DNA of 55,580 bases, taken from positions 1 to 55,580 of IMG/VR virus record IMGVR_UViG_3300036884_000126; one strand, 5' to 3'. Below, one piece after another: positions 44,155 to 53,073 of the stretch (its first letter is position 1; the number at the start of each line of letters is the position of its first letter). A program made the translations under genes and the position numbers. The notes under the pieces were generated by a model that saw only the letters and a list, made by a program, of their open reading frames with translations, searched no databases and was not told where the DNA came from. Origin of the DNA: a virus.

Positions 44155-45024
44155 ATGGGCCCCAACACGATTGATCTCACGACCCTGAACGCGGTCAAGA
44201 GCCGGGCCGAGGTGCTGTCCAGCACCGCTGACGCGGAGATCCAGTCGGCCATCACGGCGTTTTCCCAATGGCTGTTAGACTTCACCGGGCAGGGCTCGCT
44301 CAACTCCGTCGCGGCCCATGACGATGTTTACGACGGCAACGGCAACGCTCGGCTCATGCTGAACAACTATCCGGTGCTGAACGTCCAGAGCGTGACGATG
44401 GGCGGGGCAAGCGTTCCAGCGTCATCGGCCGCGAATGTTTGGGGATATTACATCGAGCAGTCCAAGAAGTCGCTCGGGCTGCGCGGAGGCGTGGGCAGCT
44501 ACACGACGTTCCCTTACCCAACCCCTCTGACCTATCGCGAGCGCGGGCCCGTATTCCTGCGCGGGCAGGGCAACATCGAGGTTGTTTACAGCGCGGGCTA
44601 CCTTCCGATCTTGGTGCAGAACGATGTTGAGAACGTGACGGCGGGAACGATCACCTTGGAGGCTGCGCCCTGGGTTGCGGATGCGGGCGTGACTTACTAT
44701 CCATCCTTGAACGTGATGGCCAAGGTGTCGAGCGGGCCCACGGTGGGCGAGTATGCCGTGTTGAACGGCCTCTACGTTTTCAGCGCGGCCGATGAAGGGC
44801 AACTTGTCGCGGCAAGTTACCAGATCAATCAGGCGCCCTTCGACCTGGAATATGCGGTGCGCTGCGTTGTGGCGCTTAATTACAAGCGCAAGGGATGGCA
44901 AGATCAGAAATCACGCTCCGTGACCACCCAAGGCGGTTCGGCAACCACGACGTACAGGGATTGGGATGCCCCGCCTGAATACATGAAGGTTTTCGAGTAC
45001 TACCAAAGGAAGGCGATCCGGTGA
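44155..45024 (+). CDS. Head-tail connector protein (gp6-like)
   Basis: The 289-residue protein from ATG 44155, behind AGAGAGGCAGAG, has an N-terminal helical part (LTTLNAVKSRAEVLSSTADA) and IQSAITAFSQWLLDFTGQ. This matches the HK97 gp6/adaptor-type connectors, followed by a beta-rich insert and a C-terminal helix (LEYAVRCVVALNYKRKGWQD). It would bind the portal ring. The preceding 109-base gap contains only GC-rich sequence with a small hairpin at 44114-44126. Confidence 0.65.
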   Translation: MGPNTIDLTTLNAVKSRAEVLSSTADAEIQSAITAFSQWLLDFTGQGSLNSVAAHDDVYDGNGNARLMLNNYPVLNVQSVTMGGASVPASSAANVWGYYIEQSKKSLGLRGGVGSYTTFPYPTPLTYRERGPVFLRGQGNIEVVYSAGYLPILVQNDVENVTAGTITLEAAPWVADAGVTYYPSLNVMAKVSSGPTVGEYAVLNGLYVFSAADEGQLVAASYQINQAPFDLEYAVRCVVALNYKRKGWQDQKSRSVTTQGGSATTTYRDWDAPPEYMKVFEYYQRKAIR

Positions 45025-45632
45025 TCAGGCTTTCGTTCGACAATTCGGATCAGCGCGTCATGCTGGCTCTCCGGGCGCGAGGGCCGAAGATCCTCGCGGC
45101 CGAGAAAAGGACGATCGAAGAGCTGATGCTGGAACTGCAGGCGCGCATTCAGCGGAAGCTCTCGGGAGAAGTCCTACAATCACACGCCGGGGGCGGAGGG
45201 CTCCTGGGCACAGTTCGCAAGCAGCCGACCACGCTATCTGGGGCCATGCTTCACGGAGGCGTGCAGGCAGGTGGCGGGCTGTTCTGGTGGGCTGCGGTGC
45301 ATGAGCGGGGGGGCGAGAAGGAATATGAAATCCTACCAGGCGCGCTGACGGGCAAATCCGACAAGCAAGCCCTGGCTTTCTTCCCGGCCGGATCAGCCGG
45401 GGCAAGCTTCGGGCGCACCGCCACGACCAAGTTGCGTTTCAGGTTAGGCAAACGGGCTGGATCGTTGCGCCCTGGGCAAGTCAAGGCTTTCGGTGCAGCG
45501 GGCGGCATCGTGGTGAGGAAGGTGATTCATCCGCCGCTGAAACGCAGATCGTTCATGGAGAGTTCGCTGGAAGAGTTGCGCGGGCGGATCATCGCGCGAG
45601 TTTTCGAGACGGCCGCCCAGGTGATGCGATGA
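45021..45632 (+). CDS. HK97 gp10-like neck/tail completion protein
   Basis: The 203-residue protein starts with GTG 45021 in a GTGA overlap. The N-terminal helix (EKRTIEELMLELQARIQRKL), the central WWAAVHERGG, and the C-terminal HPPLKRRSFMESSLEEL match the HK97 gp10 family layout (helix, beta core, then a Pro-Lys/Arg-Phe segment). It probably closes the neck. Confidence 0.7.
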   Translation: MIRLSFDNSDQRVMLALRARGPKILAAEKRTIEELMLELQARIQRKLSGEVLQSHAGGGGLLGTVRKQPTTLSGAMLHGGVQAGGGLFWWAAVHERGGEKEYEILPGALTGKSDKQALAFFPAGSAGASFGRTATTKLRFRLGKRAGSLRPGQVKAFGAAGGIVVRKVIHPPLKRRSFMESSLEELRGRIIARVFETAAQVMR

Positions 45633-46111
45633 GCACGGCATTCACAGATCCAACCTATCTCGAGGAAGTCTATGCGGCCCTGGCCACGCTGCTCGCGGGC
45701 GCCACGTTTGCCGCGGGCGTGACCTTGAAGAGCGTCCGGAGGGCCTTCATGGTTCCAGATTCGGTTCCGCCTGCCGATCAGCCCGCCTTGATCCTCGTGC
45801 AGGGATCGCTTCCCGTGGAACAGAAGGACCTTTTCAGCGTGGCCAAGTGGACGTTCACGGCGGTTGCGGTGATCTACGTGCGTGCCGAAGGAACGGCCCC
45901 GCCCGATCAGGATCCCCTGTCGGTGACGCAGGCGAATTACTTGATATGGGGCATCAAGAACGTTTTCGAGACGAAACCACCGTACCAGAAACAAACGCTG
46001 GGCGGCCTCGTCTATCATGCATGGATCGAGGGAGAGGTTTTCCCCAACGTCACAAGTGAACAGATTTTGATCACGGTGCCCATCTACATGCTCGCAGGCC
46101 CCGTGAATTGA
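45629..46111 (+). CDS. Tail terminator-like protein
   Basis: The 160-residue protein has ATGA overlap with the gp10-like gene. It has an alternating beta pattern (QPALILVQGSLPVEQKDLFS, WTFTAVAVIYVRA), a helix, and a C-terminal ILITVPIYMLAG. It lies between the gp10-like gene and the tail tube gene, the slot of the tail terminator. No diagnostic motif; assignment is by order and fold pattern. Confidence 0.6.
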   Translation: MSTAFTDPTYLEEVYAALATLLAGATFAAGVTLKSVRRAFMVPDSVPPADQPALILVQGSLPVEQKDLFSVAKWTFTAVAVIYVRAEGTAPPDQDPLSVTQANYLIWGIKNVFETKPPYQKQTLGGLVYHAWIEGEVFPNVTSEQILITVPIYMLAGPVN

Positions 46112-46156
46112 GATCAAGGACCGGACCCGGCCCCGGTACAAGGAGAGAGGTAAAAT

Positions 46157-46912
46157 ATGGTCATCGAATTCGGAAGCGGTGTGTTATTCGCAAAGCCCGT
46201 GGCCGGCAATCAGCCGACAGACCCCACCCCGTTCAAGTTCGGCGTGCTGCAAGAGGTCACGGTGGACTTCAAGGCCGATCTGAAGAAACTCTACGGCCAA
46301 TATCAACTTGCCGTCGCCACGGCGCGCGGCAAGCTGGACGTCACGCTCAAGGGCAAGCTGGCCGTCTTCGATCCGGCCATGCTCAACCAACTCTATTTCG
46401 CGCAGGCCAGCACGGCCGGGTATTCGCTGATCGTGGATGGCGAGTCCCACACGGTGAGCAACACGAATTCGGCAACCGTAACGAACGCGGGCGCCATCGC
46501 GGATTGGGGCGTCATCGACGCCACAACGGGACAGCCGTTCACTTGCATGCCGAACGCGGCGGCGGTGACGGTGGCCGGGGAGTACTATCCCAACGTCACG
46601 AGCGGCGTTTACAGCTTCTCGGGCGCTGACGGAACGGCGACTCGGGCCGTGAAGATCAGCTACACCTATGCCGTCAACTCGGGCACCACGATCACCATCG
46701 CAAACCAACTGATGGGCTATGCGCCGGAAATCGAGATGCTGCTCTACAACCGTTTCCGGAGCAAGTACATGGCCTTGCAGTTGAATGATGTCACGCTGGG
46801 CTCGATCAACATCCCAACGAAGCTGGAAGATTTCTGGATCGCGGATTTCGACGGCAGCGCCAATGCCGATTCCACGAACACGCTCGGCCTACTCATGATG
46901 GACTCGTACTAG
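46157..46912 (+). CDS. Major tail protein (tube subunit)
   Basis: The 251-residue protein from ATG 46157, behind GGAGAGAGG, is beta-rich (FKFGVLQEVTVDFKADLKKL, GKLDVTLKGKLAVFDPAML). It has an Ala/Gly/Thr-rich middle and ends with LQLNDVTLGSINIPTKLEDF. Position directly before the tail assembly chaperone genes supports its role as tube subunit. Confidence 0.75.
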   Translation: MVIEFGSGVLFAKPVAGNQPTDPTPFKFGVLQEVTVDFKADLKKLYGQYQLAVATARGKLDVTLKGKLAVFDPAMLNQLYFAQASTAGYSLIVDGESHTVSNTNSATVTNAGAIADWGVIDATTGQPFTCMPNAAAVTVAGEYYPNVTSGVYSFSGADGTATRAVKISYTYAVNSGTTITIANQLMGYAPEIEMLLYNRFRSKYMALQLNDVTLGSINIPTKLEDFWIADFDGSANADSTNTLGLLMMDSY

Positions 46913-46985
46913 ATCACCCATCGACGCACGGAACGGGGGACGGCGGCGGGTGCACCTACCGCCGTCCTGCGGGGAAGAAGGGAAT

Positions 46986-47399
46986 GTGACCGAGACGATC
47001 ACTCTGAAGTTTGACGGTGAGAAAGTTCGCCTGGGCGGCCGGGAGTATGTACTGCCGTCGCTCTCGGTGAAACAGACTCGCCAGCTATGGGAGAAGATCC
47101 GGGGGCTGAACAAAGGCATCACGGAAGACAGCCTGCCGGACAAACAGCATGATGCCGTGGAAGTGATCCATGCGGCGCTCTCGCGCAACTATCCGTCCAT
47201 GACATTTGAGGAAGCGGAAGACCTGGTCGACATGAACAACATGCGCAGGCTGCTGCTGGTCGTGTCCGGCCTATCGGGGCTCACGGTCCCGGGGTCCGGG
47301 CCGGTCGGGGAAACGGCTCAGCCGTCGTCAACTGGGCCGATTTCTACGGAACCATCATCACCCGCACCGGCTGGAGCTACGAATACCTTGACGACCTGA
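46986..47399 (+). CDS. Tail assembly chaperone, unshifted product (G-like)
   Basis: The 137-residue protein (GTG 46986, behind GAAGAAGGGAA) begins TETITLKFDGEKVRLGGREY. Its middle is helical (LSVKQTRQLWEKIRG) and resembles the small chaperone that coats the tape measure protein. The last about 35 residues are Ser/Pro/Thr-rich. The following frame is used after a -1 shift at 47288-47294. Confidence 0.7.
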   Translation: MTETITLKFDGEKVRLGGREYVLPSLSVKQTRQLWEKIRGLNKGITEDSLPDKQHDAVEVIHAALSRNYPSMTFEEAEDLVDMNNMRRLLLVVSGLSGLTVPGSGPVGETAQPSSTGPISTEPSSPAPAGATNTLTT

Positions 47400-47632
47400 G
47401 CCTGTGTCGCGCGCTCGAGTTGATGGACTTCCTGGGACGCACGCCGGCGCTGCGCATGGCGCTGGGAAAGGAAAGGAATCTGAACGCCTGGGAACCGGTG
47501 AACGAACAAGAGGCGGTGCAGAAGTTCTCGGCCCTGCAAGTTGTGATGCCAGGTGTCTCAGGAATACCGCCGCAGCTTCGTGAGGCCATCGCCTGGGCAG
47601 AGGCAGAGAAGAGCAAGCGGGGCATGAATTAA
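46986..47632 (+). CDS. Tail assembly chaperone, -1 frameshift product (GT-like)
   Basis: A -1 shift at C CCG GGG (47288-47294) carries ribosomes into a frame reading VVNWADFYGTIITRTGWSYE, then YLDDLSLCRALELMDFLG, and on to 47632. This downstream frame is clearly coding well before its first ATG (47423), and no start with a ribosome site is present before it. The fused product of about 215 residues corresponds to lambda gpGT. Both products are expected. Confidence 0.75.
47288..47294 (+). promoter_or_regulatory. Programmed -1 frameshift site C CCG GGG
   Basis: The heptamer CCCGGGG lies in the zero frame exactly as X XXY YYZ (codons CCG and GGG, slipping to CCC and GGG). A short hairpin with five-base arms, ACGGC and GCCGT, lies about 18 bases downstream (47313-47325). 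The site fuses the two tail assembly chaperone frames. Confidence 0.65.
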
Positions 47633-47660
47633 CCTGGCTATCCTGTTGCCGCCACCTAGA

Positions 47661-47690
47661 TGGGAGAGTTAGGGAGAGTTAGGGAGAGTT
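47661..47690 (+). repeat. Three tandem GGGAGAGTT repeats before the tape measure start
   Basis: The ten-base unit GGGAGAGTTA occurs three times in a row (last copy ends TTG). Each copy contains an SD-like GGGAGAG. They lie 14-44 bases upstream of the tape measure ATG at 47704. Confidence 0.6.
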
Positions 47691-47703
47691 GGGGATTCTC
47701 TGT

Positions 47704-50064
47704 ATGGCAACAGATGTTCTTGAAGTCGGGGCAGTCATCAACCTGGCGCAAATCCTGCCCGGCTTGGACACTCTTGCTGCGAAGACGGAAGGCACCTGCG
47801 CGCAGATGACCATGTCGTTTGCCGGACCAGCACAGGCATCCCTGGCGTTTGGCAGGGGCTTCGCGCTTTCCGTTCCGGAAATCGTTAAGATCCCGCCCGC
47901 CGTCGACACCATCCCTCCAGCTATGGCCCGTGCGGGCTCCTCTGCCATGCAGGCGCGCATGGCCATGATGGGGATGGGGCAGGAGATGGGCGTGGCGCTG
48001 CCGCGCTTCGTGCGCTCTTTCCTGACGAGCGTCGGACCCGTGGCCGGGATCATGGCGGCTGCGTTCCTCCCCGTCGCCATCATTGGAGTGGTCGAGTGGC
48101 TTGCCAAAATTCCCGCCGCGATCGGCAAGGCATCCGACGCGATCATGGGCTTTGGCAAGGCACAGAAGGAAGCCTTCGCGGAAGCGGTCAAAGGGTCAGC
48201 CGAGGCATTCGAGCACGCGAAGACCTTGGAGCAGGCCACCTTTGCCCTCGCGCAGTCCGTGGCCACCCTGGGCATCCTGGCGCGCCAGACCTTTTCAGAG
48301 CGGCTCGTCCAGGGATTCAAAGACTCGGCTGAGGCAACATCAGACTGGTGGGGTCCGCTCAAGGGAGTGTTGGAGACGGTCAGCGCACTGAGAGCAGCTT
48401 TCGGCCTGTCTTCCGATGCGGCCACGAAGGCGAGCACGGCGCAGATCGCCCAGCTCACCACGCAAGCGGAGCTGCAACGGAAGGCTCATGAAGGCGCCTA
48501 CAAGCAGCAGGAAGCGGAAATCCAACTTCAGATGATCGGCGCCAAGGGCGCGGAATTAACGCGGCTTCAAACCCAGCTGCTGCGGATCAAGCAAAACGCC
48601 GACGAATACGCCCTGAGCAGCGAGGGCAAGCTCACGGAGCGGCAGATTGCTCTGCTCAATGAAAAGTACCGCGTCGAGCGGGAAGGGGTGGGAAAGAAGG
48701 CGGAGCTGAAAGGAGAAGGGGAAGCGGGAGCGCTGGCCAAGGCCGAGGTTGACGCTCACAAGAGCGTGGCCGATGCCATCATCGCGCAGCAGCTTGCCCT
48801 GGCCCGGGAAGCCGTCGAGATTGACAAGGGCAAGTGGCCGCAGATGATCGCCGCCGAGCGCGCGGCCGAGGATGAGATGTATGTGGTTGCCGTCAATGCA
48901 CTTAACCGCAAGAAGGAAATCGCGGCGCAAGAGGCGGCGCTGCATGGCAAGAGCGGGGCAGCGGAAGCGGCGACGATCAACGGTGAGATCGAAGCGCTGG
49001 CCATAAAGCATCAAACCAAGCTGGACTCGATCAGCGCGGAAGGAACCAAGCACCTGATTGCGGATGGCAATGCGGTGGAGGCCGCGTTCCGTGCGCAGTT
49101 CGAAGCCCAAGGCAAGGCACGCGAGATGGCAGCGGCAGATGCGAAGCGCGGCGACGAAGAGAGCATGCGGGCGGACGAGGAGCGAGTTTCTTTCGCCGAG
49201 ATGATCGCCAGCCGCACGCTGCGGGTGGAAGAAGGGGCAAACAGCGAGCGCCTGCGCGCGCATCAGGAGAACTTGAAGACGTGGGCCGCAGATGAAACCG
49301 CCTCGATCAACAAGTGGTACGCCGAGCAGCACAGGTTGCTGGAACTGGAATTGGCGGACGCAGAGCGGATCTATGGGGTGGGAACCACGGATTACATGCG
49401 CGTGGTGGCGCGCATGGAAGCGCTCGACCAGGACCGCGCCGCGAAGTCTCAAAAGGTGAACGCCCAGGTTGAGCAAAACTTCGTCAAAACGTACAGCATG
49501 ATCACGGGCATCGTGAATCACAATATTGCGTCCTGGATCACCGGGCATGAGACTTTCGGCAGGATGGTGATCAGCATCGCGGATGAGATGGCGACCGCCC
49601 TGATCAACTACTTCTTGAAAGAGGCGGAGCAATACCTCTTGGGCTTCATCACAAAGAAGTTCTTCGCTGAGGCTAACGTGAGCATCGATGCGGGCAGGGC
49701 AGGGGCGGGGGCTTTTGCTTCGGTCATGGAATCCGTTCCATTTCCGTTGAACATGGCTCTTGCGCCAGCGATGGCCACTGTGGCCATGACGCAGACGATG
49801 GCATACGGGAGCTTCGACACCGGAGGGTTGGCGCAGAAGACCGGGCTCGCCATGATCCACCAGGGCGAGATTGCCATGCCTGCGGAAGTCTCCTCGGCCT
49901 TCCGGTCGATGGCGGCGGGCGGTCCTGTCGGCGGGGGGCGCACCGTTCACCATCACACGACGTTCAACCTCCACCACAACGGGCCGGACGCGAAGGAAGT
50001 CCTCGAAACGCAACTGGTTCCGATGATCCGGCAGGCGCAGCGGCGCGGGGAGCTGGGCGCATGA
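47704..50064 (+). CDS. Tape measure protein
   Basis: The 786-residue protein from ATG 47704 has hydrophobic segments (VGPVAGIMAAAFLPVAIIGV), then long Ala/Glu/Lys-rich helices typical of tape measure proteins (EGEAGALAKAEVDAHKSVAD). It ends with Gly/Ala/Met-rich hydrophobic sequence and a His-rich tail (RTVHHHTTFNLHHNG). It sets tail length. Its place after the frameshifting chaperone gene fits. At about 790 residues it predicts a tail of roughly 110-120 nm, using the usual 1.5 angstrom rise per residue; this is only an estimate. Confidence 0.87.
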   Translation: MATDVLEVGAVINLAQILPGLDTLAAKTEGTCAQMTMSFAGPAQASLAFGRGFALSVPEIVKIPPAVDTIPPAMARAGSSAMQARMAMMGMGQEMGVALPRFVRSFLTSVGPVAGIMAAAFLPVAIIGVVEWLAKIPAAIGKASDAIMGFGKAQKEAFAEAVKGSAEAFEHAKTLEQATFALAQSVATLGILARQTFSERLVQGFKDSAEATSDWWGPLKGVLETVSALRAAFGLSSDAATKASTAQIAQLTTQAELQRKAHEGAYKQQEAEIQLQMIGAKGAELTRLQTQLLRIKQNADEYALSSEGKLTERQIALLNEKYRVEREGVGKKAELKGEGEAGALAKAEVDAHKSVADAIIAQQLALAREAVEIDKGKWPQMIAAERAAEDEMYVVAVNALNRKKEIAAQEAALHGKSGAAEAATINGEIEALAIKHQTKLDSISAEGTKHLIADGNAVEAAFRAQFEAQGKAREMAAADAKRGDEESMRADEERVSFAEMIASRTLRVEEGANSERLRAHQENLKTWAADETASINKWYAEQHRLLELELADAERIYGVGTTDYMRVVARMEALDQDRAAKSQKVNAQVEQNFVKTYSMITGIVNHNIASWITGHETFGRMVISIADEMATALINYFLKEAEQYLLGFITKKFFAEANVSIDAGRAGAGAFASVMESVPFPLNMALAPAMATVAMTQTMAYGSFDTGGLAQKTGLAMIHQGEIAMPAEVSSAFRSMAAGGPVGGGRTVHHHTTFNLHHNGPDAKEVLETQLVPMIRQAQRRGELGA

Positions 50065-51002
50065 GTCTACAAGTCTATCCGGGGAGTTCGGCCTCAAGCG
50101 CGATCCGCGGCTTGGCTTTCACGGTGATCAAGCGGCCGCTATTCAACACCATCGTGCAGGACGCGCCGAACTTCTACTGTACCCGCATCGCGCAGACCCG
50201 CAACCCATTCTGGCGGTGGACGCTGAACTACGAGGTACTATATAACGACCCTGGCAACATCGCGAACGGCAACGCGCCCTGGACGGACTTGCAAGCTCTC
50301 ATGGGCTTTTTCATGGACAAGTACGGCCAGCAGGCGCCCTTCCTGTTTGATGACCCGGATGACGACTCGGTTGGGCCTGGCATCACGACGGCGGGCTGGA
50401 AAGCAAGCACCTATTATCCGGTGGACGCGAGCCTGCTCGTCGCGACGCACTGGCAGAAGGCGACCGTAGCCGGAATCTCCGGCAGCAGCGCTCCCGCATT
50501 CTCGACCTCCGGGGGGCATGTGTCAGAAGGCCCCAGCTCTCCGCAATTGCGCTGGGACGACCAGGGCTCGGGCTTCTCGGCGGTGCCGAACCTGTTCGCG
50601 GAGCTTCCGCTGGTCATGGACACGTCAACGGGCCTGTACTATTCACCCCTGCAAAGAAACCTGGGCGGCTTCGCGGAGGACGTTACCGACCTGAACGGCG
50701 CGGTCACACTTTACGGCAACGGCGCCGTGCTCACGGGGTACTATGCCGGAACGCTATCGACGGTCCCGGGCCTCGCCATCCCGGGAGCCTCCTACATGGG
50801 GCAGTACATCGCATGGACTGCAAGCTATGTGCCGACCGCGCCCGTCACCGCCTCATTCAAATTCTATTTCCGTGTGCGCTTCGAGACTGACGCCATCGAC
50901 TTTGAGAAGTTCGTGAGCGACATGTGGACCGTGGGCGGGTCGGAAGGGAAGGGTGGCGCCGGAGCCATCACGCTCGTCTCCGACCGTCCTCCAACCGTCT
51001 GA
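50061..51002 (+). CDS. DUF2460-like distal tail protein (GTA gp12-like)
   Basis: The 313-residue protein starts at ATG 50061 in an ATGA overlap with the tape measure gene. The N-terminal half has NPFWRWTLNYEVLYNDPGN and LQALMGFFMDKYGQQAPFLF. The C-terminus has KFYFRVRFETDAIDFEKFVS, as in the DUF2460 family encoded by gene transfer agents and related phages. The middle has an insert of about 100 residues rich in Ser/Gly. It likely forms the ring at the tail tip. Confidence 0.75.
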   Translation: MSLQVYPGSSASSAIRGLAFTVIKRPLFNTIVQDAPNFYCTRIAQTRNPFWRWTLNYEVLYNDPGNIANGNAPWTDLQALMGFFMDKYGQQAPFLFDDPDDDSVGPGITTAGWKASTYYPVDASLLVATHWQKATVAGISGSSAPAFSTSGGHVSEGPSSPQLRWDDQGSGFSAVPNLFAELPLVMDTSTGLYYSPLQRNLGGFAEDVTDLNGAVTLYGNGAVLTGYYAGTLSTVPGLAIPGASYMGQYIAWTASYVPTAPVTASFKFYFRVRFETDAIDFEKFVSDMWTVGGSEGKGGAGAITLVSDRPPTV

Positions 51003-51988
51003 TGCGCAAAGTTCTCTCTGGCAATGGAACGGACACGACCGCCACGGTTCTTGCGGCGCTCAAGGCCAGCAACCAGCTCTGGCAGGCCGATCTCTACCTC
51101 ATCGGCGAGGCAGATGATCCACAAGCGCTCTGGCTCTCGAACTGGGAATCGCCGCTCCTCTGGTCCTTGTGGGGAACGTTCCTGCCGGCTGTCGTCAAGC
51201 GCGGCTCGGTCGCGAGCGACGTTGGCCTGGATTCGAAACAACTTGATGTTTCCTGGGCGCCCGCAAACCAAACCTTCACGTCCTCGATTCCCACCACCAG
51301 CCCTTACGAACTGGCCCGCCTGGGATTCTATGACAACCGGCGCTTCCGCCTGTGGCGCTGCCTCATGCCCATACCTGGGGATGCGAACACCTGGGGAGCC
51401 TATGAGCTGTTCGGCGGCGTGATCGGCACGACGCAGCCCACGCGCGGCGAGATCAAGTTCAGCGTCCAGAGCTATCTCTATGTGCTCGATCAGAAAGTGC
51501 CGCAGGGCGTGATCGAGGTGACGAATTCGATGGCCGGCTACATCGGGGGGACGCCGCCCGCGGGCTTCTCGTCGATCCCGGAGTTCATCGTCGCCGATGC
51601 CAGCACGGCCACCGTCGTCAACGCCGACTGCACGAGCACGCCGACACACATCTTCACAGACGATGTTTTTGACGGTGGTTACATCGTCTTCGCCGGCGAC
51701 TCTACCCTGGCCGGGCTCTTCAGCGTCGTCGCCAAGAACTCAAGCTACACGAGCGGTGGACATCAATACAACAGCTTCCAAATCTATTCTCCGCTCCCCT
51801 GGGTTCCGACGATCGGAGACACGTTCTATGTGAGCGCACAGAGCCCGATTGACCAGGTGGACGGGGACTTCTACGGATTCCCAAGCGTACCTGCACCAGA
51901 ATCGGCCCTCGCTTGGATCGTTGGCCTCGGGCTGAGTGAAATACTCTTACACGCACTGCTTGGATTCGGGCGGATAATGGGCACATGA
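51002..51988 (+). CDS. DUF2163-like baseplate protein (GTA gp13-like)
   Basis: The 328-residue protein from ATG 51002 overlaps the preceding stop by one base. It has LYLIGEADDPQALWLSNWES, FTSSIPTTSPYELARLGF and RGEIKFSVQSYLYVLDQKVP, then a Cys-containing beta region and FYGFPSVPAPE near the end. The layout matches DUF2163 proteins that sit between DUF2460 and NlpC/P60 genes in GTA-like tails. The last about 28 residues (SALAWIVGLGLSEILLHALL onward) look unrelated to the family and abut an inserted GIY-YIG gene. Confidence 0.72.
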   Translation: MRKVLSGNGTDTTATVLAALKASNQLWQADLYLIGEADDPQALWLSNWESPLLWSLWGTFLPAVVKRGSVASDVGLDSKQLDVSWAPANQTFTSSIPTTSPYELARLGFYDNRRFRLWRCLMPIPGDANTWGAYELFGGVIGTTQPTRGEIKFSVQSYLYVLDQKVPQGVIEVTNSMAGYIGGTPPAGFSSIPEFIVADASTATVVNADCTSTPTHIFTDDVFDGGYIVFAGDSTLAGLFSVVAKNSSYTSGGHQYNSFQIYSPLPWVPTIGDTFYVSAQSPIDQVDGDFYGFPSVPAPESALAWIVGLGLSEILLHALLGFGRIMGT

Positions 51989-52620
51989 AAAACAAACCCT
52001 GGTTCATCTACGTGCTCAAAGAACCGGAGAATGGAGAAGTTCGCTATGTTGGCTATACGATCAATCTCCATCAACGATTTCTTGACCACTTCAAGCCCTC
52101 GCGTTTTCTTCACGGAACGCGCCGCGATAGGTGGCTCAAGCGGCTGATGATTCTCGGTCGAAAGCCCATCCTCGAAATCTTAGAGATCGGTGAGGGTCTG
52201 GATTGGGCAAATGCTGAGCGAAAGTGGATAAAACATTTTAGAATGGTCGGAGCCAGATTGACAAACCATACAAACGGGGGGGAAGGCATTCCTGGCAGGC
52301 GGCATTCCAAGGAGACCCGCAGAAAGCAACGGGAATCTATAACTGAAGTATGGTCCTGCCGTTCCGCTGACGAGCGAAAGAAAATCGGATTGAAGATTTC
52401 ACGTGCCTTGCTCGCTCAGCATGAAATGCTCTCACGCCGGGCAAATGGAAACTGTCAGAAAGCTAGAAAACGTGACCCTGGATATCCAAGGCGTGCCGTC
52501 ATGCAGTTCTGGGTAAAATTATCTTCAGATCCAGAAGCGCGCAAGGAATTCATCGAAAGGCGCCGCCAAGCAATCATAGTCAGTTGGGCCAAAAGGAAAG
52601 AAGCTCGAAGGATTTCATGA
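51985..52620 (+). CDS. GIY-YIG homing endonuclease
   Basis: The 211-residue protein from ATG 51985 (ATGA overlap) has the GIY-YIG core: WFIYVLKEPENGEVRYVGYT with the IYV and YVG strands, LHQRFLDHF with the catalytic Arg, and ANAERKWIKHF with the Glu. THTNGGEG-like sequence then GRRHSKETRRKQRESI marks NUMOD-type DNA-binding repeats, followed by a basic helical tail. It splits the DUF2163 and NlpC/P60 genes. No intron is visible, since both flanking genes abut it directly. Confidence 0.83.
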   Translation: MKNKPWFIYVLKEPENGEVRYVGYTINLHQRFLDHFKPSRFLHGTRRDRWLKRLMILGRKPILEILEIGEGLDWANAERKWIKHFRMVGARLTNHTNGGEGIPGRRHSKETRRKQRESITEVWSCRSADERKKIGLKISRALLAQHEMLSRRANGNCQKARKRDPGYPRRAVMQFWVKLSSDPEARKEFIERRRQAIIVSWAKRKEARRIS

Positions 52621-52622
52621 TA

Positions 52623-53072
52623 ATGAAAACGCGCGAAGAGGCTGTTGAAATCGCCAGAGGTTTTATTGGGACGCCGTATGTCCTCTCGGGCATGCTTCCA
52701 GGTGTGGGGTTGGATTGTGCGACGCTGTTGTACACTTATCTTATTAAAATCGGAGCCGCGCAACCTGAACCTCTCGGCATTTGGTCCCACGATTGGTTTC
52801 ATCATGCGACGGAGGAGCGTTACAAGTATGCTCTTCTGAAGCACGCCCGGCAGGTAGTCGAGACGATCTGCCGGGGGACGCCGGAAGCCCGGCCGGGTGA
52901 CCTGATTCTGTTCAAGGTGGCGCGCAGCCGGATTTACAATCACGGCGCTATCGTGACGGCTTGGCCACACGGAGTTCACGCCTTTGACCGCAACGTGGCC
53001 GAGGTCAACCTGGTGCTGCATGCGGCACTGGCACACACGGAAATGGCAATCTTTACGCCTTGGAGCGACTGA
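52623..53072 (+). CDS. NlpC/P60-family peptidase, tail-associated
   Basis: The 149-residue protein from ATG 52623 has EIARGFIGTPYVLSGMLPGV, then GLDCATLLYTYL with the catalytic Cys, and RPGDLILFKVARSRIYNHGA with the catalytic His, ending AIFTPWSD. Such tail-tip NlpC/P60 enzymes cut peptidoglycan during DNA entry. The gene order DUF2460, DUF2163, NlpC/P60 matches GTA-like tail modules. Confidence 0.8.
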   Translation: MKTREEAVEIARGFIGTPYVLSGMLPGVGLDCATLLYTYLIKIGAAQPEPLGIWSHDWFHHATEERYKYALLKHARQVVETICRGTPEARPGDLILFKVARSRIYNHGAIVTAWPHGVHAFDRNVAEVNLVLHAALAHTEMAIFTPWSD

Positions 53073-53073
53073 G

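Noticed and set aside
48556-50097. Minus-strand open frame of 513 codons
   Set aside because: It lies opposite the tape measure gene. Its length reflects the low stop frequency in antisense of Ala/Glu/Lys-rich coding.
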